Shown: piece after piece, positions 1-5,164 of the stretch
Layout: every line of letters begins with the position of its first letter
How positions within the stretch are numbered: position 1 is the stretch's first letter
Source: JAXGPP01 sp964436865
GTDB lineage: Bacteria; Planctomycetota; Planctomycetia; Pirellulales; Thermoguttaceae
Length of the DNA stretch: 5,164 bases
Assembly: GCA_964436865.1 (NCBI GenBank)
Contig: CAYTFK010000425.1
Coordinates: 1-5,164 of the forward strand
Direction: 5' to 3'
Notes under the pieces: model-generated
Told to the model about the DNA's origin: nothing
The model's input: the letters and a program-made list of their open reading frames with translations, nothing else
The model's database searches: none
Position numbers and translations under genes: made by a program

Positions 1-1691
1 GGCACTTCGGGCAGGAACTCGCCGGCCCACGTGTTCAGCCCCGTCATGCTTCCGGCAACCCGTCTTCCGCCGATCTGCACGTTCACCGACTGCGGGTCGA
101 TGCGCTCGGCAATCTGCAGTCGGCCCTCGCTCAGCACCGGCCCGAACGTGATCTCGATCCGTGCCGGCTGGCCCATGCGAAAGGAGTCATTCTCCTGTGT
201 AATGGCTGCGCGCTTGTTTGAAGCCCGAAAGCCCTTCAGCACCAGATCGCTTGGAAGCCTGACTCCCTTGTAGGCCTCCTCGGTCCGACCGCTGGGAACC
301 TCGATCGTCTCGGGCGATTCCTGCCATGACGCTTCATAGCGGTCTTCATTCTGCACGATCCGCACATGTTGGACATACGGCGGTTCGTTCACGATGTCGT
401 GAAAGTCCTGCATGAGGCCGGCAATGTGTTCGATGGCTTCCGTCAGCAAGGCCTCACCCAGTTCCCGGTGCGGTTGCACCTGCCGTTCATCATGCTCGTT
501 GATCGTGGGCAAAAGGTAGATCGGCTTCTTCATGACGTCCCACTCGACAAGCGACGGTTTCGCCGCCATGCTGACATACCGCGCGGCCTCCCGTTCCCCC
601 GACCCGATCAGGCACTCCGCTGCGAAGTCCAGCAAGTCTGACGCGGAATCGAGCAGCAGCGGCCGCAGATCCTCGCATCCCAGCGCCATCGGCAAGCCGC
701 TAGCTTTTTGCCGCCGCTTGGACGATCGCGCCTGAACATCGAAGTATGCGTAAAAAGAACCGTGCCGGACCGGTCCCTTGGGTTGCAGCACGAGCGGCCG
801 CAGTCCCTGCACACGCGGCGGAACGCGAGGCAGTTCATCGGGGAGGAAGAAGTCCTGTACCAGAGCGGGCTCGACGCTGTCCTCGAAGATGCCTTCGAAG
901 CCGGTCAGCCTCAACGGGCGCGTGCCATAGCGCTGCTCGAGGTGTTCAAGAAACGTTTGGCGAACCTTCGTGCGCAGCGCAACCTCGACCGGCAACAGTG
1001 CTGTCCGCAGGCTGTCCCTCTCGCGCTCCGTCAGCCCGGATCGATCGACGATCGCGCTTCTCAGCAGCGAGACCACGAAGCCGACAAGTCGATCATCGAT
1101 GCTGTCGGGCAGGTAGAGACCGCTTCCCGGATGGGGCACATTGGCGGCATGATCCGGCTCCGCGGCGTCGCCCAACAGGTGCAGCACATGGCCCAATTGG
1201 AAATAGGCTTCCCGTTTCGCGTCGACGGTGCCCCAGCCATAGGTCTTCAGCGCCGAGTTCCAACTGAATCGGTTCCCTTCCCCGTCGAAGGCCCAATCGG
1301 CAGCCCCCAGATAGGCTTCTCCCTGCTTCGGTGGCGTAACGGGCGATCCCTCCAGAATGCTCCAGAAGGGAAAGTACGCATGATACGGAACGCCCTTGAG
1401 CGGCGGCTTCAATCGCGGATCGACCGGGGCATCCGGATCGTAATAGTGGCGCATCGCCCGTTCGTTGCCATCGACCGGCGGGTCGTTGTCCTCGCGCCAA
1501 CTGCCGCGCCCCATCTGCATCAGGTAGTCGGGTGTGTACAGTTCCTCGTAAAGCCTCTCGGGGTCCTGCTTCTCGATCAGTTCGGCCGCAAGCTTGACCA
1601 GGTACGAGTGAACCTTGTCGTAGTACCCCAGCGCAACCCCCGGTTGAAACGCCACGAACACTGCCAGCAGGACCCAATACCTGGCATTCAT
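1..1691 (-). CDS. Secreted zinc-dependent phospholipase C / S1-P1 nuclease-fold protein (C-terminus outside window)
   Basis: The frame is open for 563 codons from ATG at 1691 to the window edge. Residues 1-22 form a signal peptide (hydrophobic VLLAVFVAF, likely cleavage after VALG), so the protein is exported. The metal-ligand pattern of the zinc phospholipase C / S1-P1 nuclease fold can be traced: H28 (DKVH, five residues after Y23, as W1-H6 in P1 nuclease), D68 (WRED), H82 (RHYYDP), then H171-x3-D175-x5-H181 in HLLGDAAEPDHAAN, which closely resembles the HYLGDVNQPMHAAN segment of Bacillus cereus PLC. The later HxxxE pair appears as GFEGIFEDSV, giving E266 and E270, so the expected His is Glu. 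The family usually cleaves phosphodiesters in phospholipids or nucleic acids; which one applies here is unknown. Residues 300-563 go well beyond the catalytic size of about 250 residues; the last 130 look beta-rich, perhaps Ig-like. The start is set by a strong AAAGGAGG six bases upstream. It is divergent from the sigma gene. Confidence 0.75.
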   Translation of the reverse strand, partial: MNARYWVLLAVFVAFQPGVALGYYDKVHSYLVKLAAELIEKQDPERLYEELYTPDYLMQMGRGSWREDNDPPVDGNERAMRHYYDPDAPVDPRLKPPLKGVPYHAYFPFWSILEGSPVTPPKQGEAYLGAADWAFDGEGNRFSWNSALKTYGWGTVDAKREAYFQLGHVLHLLGDAAEPDHAANVPHPGSGLYLPDSIDDRLVGFVVSLLRSAIVDRSGLTERERDSLRTALLPVEVALRTKVRQTFLEHLEQRYGTRPLRLTGFEGIFEDSVEPALVQDFFLPDELPRVPPRVQGLRPLVLQPKGPVRHGSFYAYFDVQARSSKRRQKASGLPMALGCEDLRPLLLDSASDLLDFAAECLIGSGEREAARYVSMAAKPSLVEWDVMKKPIYLLPTINEHDERQVQPHRELGEALLTEAIEHIAGLMQDFHDIVNEPPYVQHVRIVQNEDRYEASWQESPETIEVPSGRTEEAYKGVRLPSDLVLKGFRASNKRAAITQENDSFRMGQPARIEITFGPVLSEGRLQIAERIDPQSVNVQIGGRRVAGSMTGLNTWAGEFLPEV

Positions 1692-1897
1692 GAGCCGCCT
1701 CCTTTCACGTTCGGAAAGGTTCACTTCGCTCGAAGCGGCAGAGATCAGGAGACCGGCGCAGCCGCCTCAGCGACAATGCCCGCGGACATGCCCTACAAAT
1801 AGCCCTTCGCGAACCTGCCGTCAACGGGCCGCCAAGTCTGCCGCAAAACCTGTCGCCCAACCCATCCGGGTGTTCACCGGAGCGATAGAATAGAACC
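1692..1897. other. Divergent intergenic control region
   Basis: These 206 bp separate two divergently transcribed genes and must hold both start regions unless either is read through from elsewhere. On the phospholipase side there are two short hairpins in a row: CTTC-GAGC-GAAG (1724-1735) and CCTTTC/GAAAGG (1701-1719), the second overlapping the Shine-Dalgarno. On the sigma side there is a TAGAAT hexamer at 1886-1891 but no good -35 partner. I found no convincing bipartite promoter for either gene and no transposon end. Short ORFs through the region lack a ribosome binding site and recognisable protein content. Confidence 0.6.
1698..1705 (-). promoter_or_regulatory. Strong Shine-Dalgarno (AAAGGAGG) of the phospholipase-like gene, partly inside a hairpin
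   Basis: On the minus strand AAAGGAGG lies six bases before the ATG at 1691 and fixes the start. Its first five bases fall in the right arm of an inverted repeat, CCTTTC-(7 nt)-GAAAGG, at 1701-1719. In the mRNA this could pair and partly hide the ribosome binding site. The Shine-Dalgarno call is firm; the regulatory role is inferred. Confidence 0.75.
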
Positions 1898-3154
1898 ATG
1901 CTCGCGGATGCCAGTGCAGCGATTGATGAAGTCTATCGTTCCGATTGGGGGCGGATCGTCGCCACGCTGATCCGGCTTTTCGACGATTTCGATCTGGCCG
2001 AAGAAGCCGCCCAGGAGGCATTTGCAGCCGCCGTCGAAGAGTGGCCTGTTGCCGGAATCCCGCAAGTTCCCCGCGCATGGATCATCCAGACTGCCCGCAA
2101 CAAGGCCATCGACCGCATCCGCCGCCGGGCGCGCTTCCAGGAGAAGATCAAATCGCACCCGGCTGCCGCGCTGGGCTGGACAGTTGCCGCCCCCGAGTTT
2201 AGCGCAACCCAAATTCCTGACGACCGCCTGCGGCTGATCTTCACCTGTTGCCACCCGGCAATCGCCCTCGAAGCTCAAGTGGCACTCACGCTCCGCATGT
2301 TGGGTGGACTGACCACCGACCAGATTGCCCGCGCGTTCCTCATTCCCACGCCCGCCATGGCTCAACGGCTCGTCCGTGCCAAGCGCAAGATCCGCGAGGC
2401 GCGAATTCCATTTACCATCCCCGATAGAGACGATATATCTGACCGCCTCGGCGCGGTGCTAACCGTGATCTACCTCATCTTCAACGAGGGTTACACGGCC
2501 ACGAGCGGGGCGCCGCTGGTCAGGGCCGACCTCTGCGCGGAAGCGATCCGGCTGGGTCGCCTCCTGGTCTCGCTTATGGCTCCGCGCCCACCAGCCGAAG
2601 CCATCGGTCTGGTCGCGCTCATGCTGCTGCACGATTCGCGGCGCGATGCCCGGCTGGACGAAGCGGGCGACCTGATCACGCTCGAAGACCAGGACCGCAG
2701 CCGCTGGAACCACGCCGCGATCGCCGAAGCGGTGCCGCTCGTCGAACAGGCTCTTCGCGACGGGCCCGGCCCCTTTGCCCTGCAGGCAGCCATTGCAGCG
2801 GCGCATTGCCGCGCCGCACGCCCTGACGACACCGATTGGCCCGAGATCGTCCGGCTCTATGATCTGCTCGAGCGCGTCCAGCCGTCACCCATCGTGACGC
2901 TCAACCGGGCGGTGGCGGTTGCCATGGCGCGTGGCCCGCAAGCCGGGCTGGCGATCATCGACGGCCTGACCGCGGCCGGCGATCTCGAAGGCTACCACCT
3001 GCTTCACGCCGCGCGGGCCGACCTGCTCCGCCGCCTCGACCGGCCCGACGAAGCCGCCCAGAGTTACTCGCGGGCGCTCGAACTGGTGGCCAACGACAGC
3101 GAGCGTCGGTTTCTCCATCGCCGGCTGCGCGAGGTTCAAGCCGCCGGCGCGTGA
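1898..3154 (+). CDS. ECF RNA polymerase sigma factor with DUF6596/TPR C-terminal extension (ECF42-like)
   Basis: This 418-residue protein directs RNA polymerase to a specific promoter set. Sigma region 2 spans about residues 10-80: FDLAEEAAQEAF is the core-binding helix, and PRAWIIQTARNKAIDRIRR the -10 recognition part. Region 4 spans about 109-165, with the hallmark LRLIFTCCHPAI (112-122) and a helix-turn-helix from LTTDQIARAF to QRLVRAKRKI. Residues 184-199 (RLGAVLTVIYLIFNEG) open the DUF6596 domain, followed to about 412 by a helical TPR-like tail (SYSRALEL near 389-396). This architecture and length are those of the ECF42 group, in which the tail replaces a classical anti-sigma factor. 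ECF42 genes usually sit beside a DGPF/YCII-family gene; none is here. No Shine-Dalgarno lies at the right distance from ATG 1898 (GGAG at 1879-1882 is 15 bases away), so initiation may be leaderless or weak. An internal start is unlikely, because region 2 begins almost at once. Confidence 0.93.
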   Translation: MLADASAAIDEVYRSDWGRIVATLIRLFDDFDLAEEAAQEAFAAAVEEWPVAGIPQVPRAWIIQTARNKAIDRIRRRARFQEKIKSHPAAALGWTVAAPEFSATQIPDDRLRLIFTCCHPAIALEAQVALTLRMLGGLTTDQIARAFLIPTPAMAQRLVRAKRKIREARIPFTIPDRDDISDRLGAVLTVIYLIFNEGYTATSGAPLVRADLCAEAIRLGRLLVSLMAPRPPAEAIGLVALMLLHDSRRDARLDEAGDLITLEDQDRSRWNHAAIAEAVPLVEQALRDGPGPFALQAAIAAAHCRAARPDDTDWPEIVRLYDLLERVQPSPIVTLNRAVAVAMARGPQAGLAIIDGLTAAGDLEGYHLLHAARADLLRRLDRPDEAAQSYSRALELVANDSERRFLHRRLREVQAAGA

Positions 3155-3271
3155 TCGGCGGGATTCCGGCCAGGCCCTTGCGGCGGATTCTGGAGTCTTG
3201 CCGGTCGCCGGAGTACATTGATTGTGCGCCAACGCTCGCACACTGAGCAACCCAGAAAAAAGGAGTCCGCC
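3155..3271. other. Intergenic region between the sigma gene and the oxidoreductase gene
   Basis: These 117 bp hold the leader of the oxidoreductase gene. A 6-bp inverted repeat TGTGCG/CGCACA with an 8-nt loop lies at 3223-3242, ending 17 bases before the Shine-Dalgarno. TACATT at 3214-3219 is a weak -10 candidate without a good -35. I see no hairpin plus T-run that would terminate the sigma transcript, so read-through into the oxidoreductase gene is possible. Confidence 0.5.
3260..3265 (+). promoter_or_regulatory. Shine-Dalgarno AAGGAG that decides the oxidoreductase start
   Basis: AAGGAG lies six bases before ATG 3272 in an A-rich run. It favours this start over an in-frame TTG at 3218, which would add 18 polar residues ahead of the Tat signal and has no ribosome binding site of its own. 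Confidence 0.85.
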
Positions 3272-4678
3272 ATGAACGTCCGCCCCGATCTCCACGAGCG
3301 GCGAACCGGTCGCCGCCGGTTTCTCAAGCAGACCGCTTCGTGCGTCGCGGTTCTGGGTATCCCCAGCCTCGTGCCGGCCTCGGCGCGGGGCCAGAATTCG
3401 CCCGGCAACCGCATCAACGTCGCGATGATCGGCTGCGGCAACCAGAGCACCGTCGACCTGCCCGCTTTTCTCCAGCAGGAAGATGTCCAGGTGCTCGCCG
3501 TCTGCGACGTCAATCGCGCCAGCCACGGCTACCTCACGCCCGAGCAGTTCCTCGGCCGCGAACCGGTCCGCGAGTCGGTCGACCAATACTACGCCCAGAA
3601 ATCCGCCTCGGGCCAGTTCCGCGGTTGCCGGGCCTACAGCGACTTCCGCGAAGTCCTCGCCCGCGACGACATCGACGCGGTCGTGGTTGTCGTGCCCGAT
3701 CACTGGCACGGCCTGATCACCGTCATGGCGGCCGAAGCGGGTAAAGACATCTACTGCGAAAAACCGCTCTCGCTCTCGATCGCCCAGGGCCAGAAGATGA
3801 TCGCCGCCGTCCGCAAGCACCAGCGGATCCTGCAGACCGGCAGCCAGTTCCGCTCGAGTTTCGGCAACCGCTTCGCCTGCGAACTGGTGCGCAACGGACG
3901 GATCGGCAAGGTCCAGCGCGTCGTCACGTTCATCTCGCCCCAGAACGCCGTCGATCCCGGGCCGGGTTGGCAGCCCATGCCCGTGCCCGACGGCTTCGAC
4001 TACGACTTCTGGCTCGGCCCCGCGCCGCTGGCGCCCTACCACGAAGGCCGCTGCCTGTACCGCTTCCGGTTCAACCTCGATTACTCGGGCGGCCAGACAA
4101 CCAATTTCGGCGCCCATAGCAACGACATTGCCCAGTGGGGACTCGGCATGGACGACACCGGCCCGGTGGAGTTCGAGGACCAGGGTTCCGAGTGGCCGCC
4201 CAAGGGCAGCCTCTACAACACGGCCACCATCGTTCGCTTCCGCGCCCGCTACGCCAACGGCGTGGAACTGGTCTGCGCCACCGGCGAGCCACGGATGGGC
4301 GCCCGCTTCGAAGGGACCGAGGGCTGGGTGCAGTTCGGCTTCGGCGGCCTGAAGACCGAACCGGAATCGCTCAAGACGACCGTCATCGGCCCCAACGAGA
4401 TCCACCTGCCGAGGAGCAATCCGGCCCGCACCGAGGACATCTATAAGGAATACGTCCCCGACCACGTCCGCAATTTCATCCAGTCGGTGAAATCGCGCGT
4501 CGATCCCTTGGGCTGTGTCGAGAACGGCCACCGCACGGCCAGCCTTTGCCACCTGGGCAATATCGCCATGCTCTTGAAGCGAAAGCTTCAGTGGGATCCG
4601 CAAGCCGAGCGATTCACCGGCGACGACGAAGCCAACCGCATGCTCGACCGGCCCATGCGAGCCCCATGGACGATGTGA
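3272..4678 (+). CDS. Tat-exported Gfo/Idh/MocA-family oxidoreductase
   Basis: A 468-residue NAD(P)-dependent sugar dehydrogenase or glycosidase-like family member. The twin-arginine signal GRRRFLK (13-19) precedes a hydrophobic stretch and an Ala-rich cleavage region (PASARG, 35-40), so the folded, cofactor-loaded protein should be exported by Tat. The Rossmann domain begins at residue 48 (INVAMIGCGNQS; the third Gly of the usual GxGxxG is Ser). It continues through VLAVCDVN (74-81), VVVVPDHWH (138-146) and the family motif CEKPLSLS (162-169), whose K164 is the usual catalytic lysine. The C-terminal domain has GGQTTNFGAHSNDIAQWGLG (273-292). H282 matches the conserved His, but N278 sits where many planctomycete relatives have Asp (TDWGAH). 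Length is normal for the secreted bacterial-type subfamily. The sulfatase gene follows 92 bp downstream on the same strand. The likely role is redox chemistry on a sugar or glycan outside the cytoplasm; the substrate is unknown. Confidence 0.93.
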   Translation: MNVRPDLHERRTGRRRFLKQTASCVAVLGIPSLVPASARGQNSPGNRINVAMIGCGNQSTVDLPAFLQQEDVQVLAVCDVNRASHGYLTPEQFLGREPVRESVDQYYAQKSASGQFRGCRAYSDFREVLARDDIDAVVVVVPDHWHGLITVMAAEAGKDIYCEKPLSLSIAQGQKMIAAVRKHQRILQTGSQFRSSFGNRFACELVRNGRIGKVQRVVTFISPQNAVDPGPGWQPMPVPDGFDYDFWLGPAPLAPYHEGRCLYRFRFNLDYSGGQTTNFGAHSNDIAQWGLGMDDTGPVEFEDQGSEWPPKGSLYNTATIVRFRARYANGVELVCATGEPRMGARFEGTEGWVQFGFGGLKTEPESLKTTVIGPNEIHLPRSNPARTEDIYKEYVPDHVRNFIQSVKSRVDPLGCVENGHRTASLCHLGNIAMLLKRKLQWDPQAERFTGDDEANRMLDRPMRAPWTM

Positions 4679-4683
4679 GCCAG

Positions 4684-4738
4684 TTGTGGTGCAGCCGTCC
4701 CGGCGGCATGGGTGGCAGGCGAGACGCCCGCACCACAA
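4684..4738. repeat. 55-bp palindromic intergenic repeat (REP- or MITE-like)
   Basis: Perfect 9-bp terminal inverted repeats, TTGTGGTGC (4684-4692) and GCACCACAA (4730-4738), bound a longer imperfect palindrome. About 24 bases per arm pair with roughly five mismatches around a loop near 4708-4714. It starts five bases after the oxidoreductase stop codon and ends before the sulfatase Shine-Dalgarno. Read on the minus strand it encodes a GAGVSPA...GTAAPQ-like string that I recall as an artefact in many planctomycete hypothetical proteins, suggesting a dispersed family. With no T-run, it is not a typical intrinsic terminator, but the RNA hairpin could protect the upstream mRNA end or reduce read-through. 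No second copy lies in this window. Confidence 0.75.
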
Positions 4739-4759
4739 GAGCACCTGCCGAACCAACGT

Positions 4760-4763
4760 GGAG
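4760..4763 (+). promoter_or_regulatory. Shine-Dalgarno GGAG of the sulfatase gene
   Basis: GGAG lies seven bases before ATG 4771 and directly precedes a codon series encoding a signal peptide, which supports this start. Confidence 0.7.
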
Positions 4764-4770
4764 ATCTGAA

Positions 4771-5164
4771 ATGCGAACTCTGTTTTTCGGTCTGGCGCTC
4801 CTGCTGACCGGCGCGCCACTGCCCGCCGCCGAACGGCCCAACATCGTCGTTATCTTCATCGACGATATGGGCTGGGGCGATCTTTCCTGCTTCGGCAATA
4901 CGGAGGTGCAAACGGCCAACCTCGACCGGCTTGCCGCCGAGGGGATCCGTTTCGAGCAGTTCTACGTCAACTCGCCGATCTGCTCCCCTTCGCGGACCGC
5001 GATCTCCACCGGCCAGTATCCCCAGCGGTGGCGGATCAACTCGTACCTCGACAACCGCCGGGTCAACAATCGGCGCGGCGTCGCCCAATGGCTCGATCCC
5101 CAGGCCCCGATGCTGGCCCGCTCGCTCCACGCGGCCGGCTATGCCACCGGGCACTTCGGCAAGT
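4771..5164 (+). CDS. Secreted sulfatase (arylsulfatase family), 5' part only
   Basis: The first 131 codons are present; the gene runs off the window. Residues 1-20 are a signal peptide (LFFGLALLLTG, likely cleavage after PAA), so the enzyme is periplasmic or secreted. The mature part opens with PNIVVIFIDDMGWGDLSCFG, the standard sulfatase start, with D31 and D32 as the expected metal-binding aspartates. TANLDRLAAEGIRFEQFY follows, then the active-site signature CSPSRTAISTG (71-81). C71 is the residue converted to formylglycine by a maturase (FGE or anSME, neither in the window), and R75 is the conserved arginine. GYATGHFGK (123-131) matches the next family block, normally followed by WHLG. 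The family hydrolyses sulfate esters, in planctomycetes commonly on algal or other polysaccharides. The substrate class cannot be assigned from this fragment. It is probably co-expressed with the upstream oxidoreductase, although a palindromic repeat sits between them. Confidence 0.95.
   Translation, partial: MRTLFFGLALLLTGAPLPAAERPNIVVIFIDDMGWGDLSCFGNTEVQTANLDRLAAEGIRFEQFYVNSPICSPSRTAISTGQYPQRWRINSYLDNRRVNNRRGVAQWLDPQAPMLARSLHAAGYATGHFGK

Noticed and set aside
659..805. Repeated GCGGCCGCAG-like stretches at about 660 and 794
   Set aside because: They lie in frame and encode LRPLLL and LRPLVL in the phospholipase-like protein, so a short repeated peptide or chance in G+C-rich DNA explains them.
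708..1802. A 364-codon plus-strand open frame opposite the phospholipase-like gene
   Set aside because: The opposite strand has a signal peptide, a strong Shine-Dalgarno and a metal-ligand motif; this frame has none of these and runs into the intergenic region.
1851..1886. TGTCGC at 1851-1856 as the -35 box of an ECF42 autoregulated promoter
   Set aside because: It differs from the remembered TGTCGA at the last base, and the nearest CGA (1883) is about 26 bases away, too far for an ECF promoter.
3218..3271. In-frame TTG at 3218 as the oxidoreductase start
   Set aside because: It has no ribosome binding site and would put 18 polar residues in front of an N-terminal Tat signal, whereas ATG 3272 has AAGGAG at ideal spacing.
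4684..4738. Palindrome read as an intrinsic terminator
   Set aside because: There is no T-run after the stem on either strand, and the sharp 9-bp terminal repeats fit a dispersed element better.
2885..4819. A 644-codon open frame on the minus strand across the sigma gene end and the oxidoreductase gene
   Set aside because: It lies antisense to two clearly recognised proteins, its translation is low in complexity with no recognisable domain, and long antisense frames are expected in G+C-rich coding DNA.

Overview
This 5.2 kb G+C-rich window looks like chromosomal DNA of a planctomycete or a close relative in the PVC group. The pointers are a Tat-exported Gfo/Idh/MocA oxidoreductase lying directly before a secreted sulfatase, a large TPR-tailed ECF sigma factor, and a short palindromic intergenic repeat of a kind I associate with planctomycete genomes. 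This assignment is inferred from gene content; no rRNA or other marker gene is present.

Layout. Positions 1-1691 (minus strand, 3' end outside the window) encode a secreted protein whose N-terminal half carries the metal-ligand pattern of the zinc-dependent phospholipase C / S1-P1 nuclease fold. Its C-terminal part is unidentified and looks beta-rich. A 206-bp divergent intergenic region follows. Positions 1898-3154 (plus) encode a 418-residue ECF sigma factor of the sigma2-sigma4-DUF6596-TPR type (ECF42-like). After a 117-bp gap, 3272-4678 (plus) encodes a Tat-exported Gfo/Idh/MocA-family oxidoreductase. A 55-bp near-perfect palindrome (4684-4738) then separates it from a sulfatase gene (4771 to the window end, plus, truncated) with a signal peptide and a formylglycine-type CSPSR motif.

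How they may work together. The oxidoreductase and sulfatase are co-directional, 92 bp apart and both exported, so they plausibly act on sulfated or otherwise modified glycans outside the cytoplasm. The substrate cannot be read from the sequence. The sigma factor and the phospholipase-like gene share a divergent control region and may be regulated together, but no matching promoter pair was found. The DGPF/YCII-type gene that commonly accompanies ECF42 sigma genes is not in this window.

The points most worth a second look are a possible Shine-Dalgarno-sequestering hairpin before the phospholipase-like gene, Glu in place of a conserved His ligand in that enzyme, and the palindromic repeat. I see no CRISPR array, tRNA, rRNA, insertion sequence or clearly new multi-gene system. 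Every stretch longer than 300 bases is covered by a gene.
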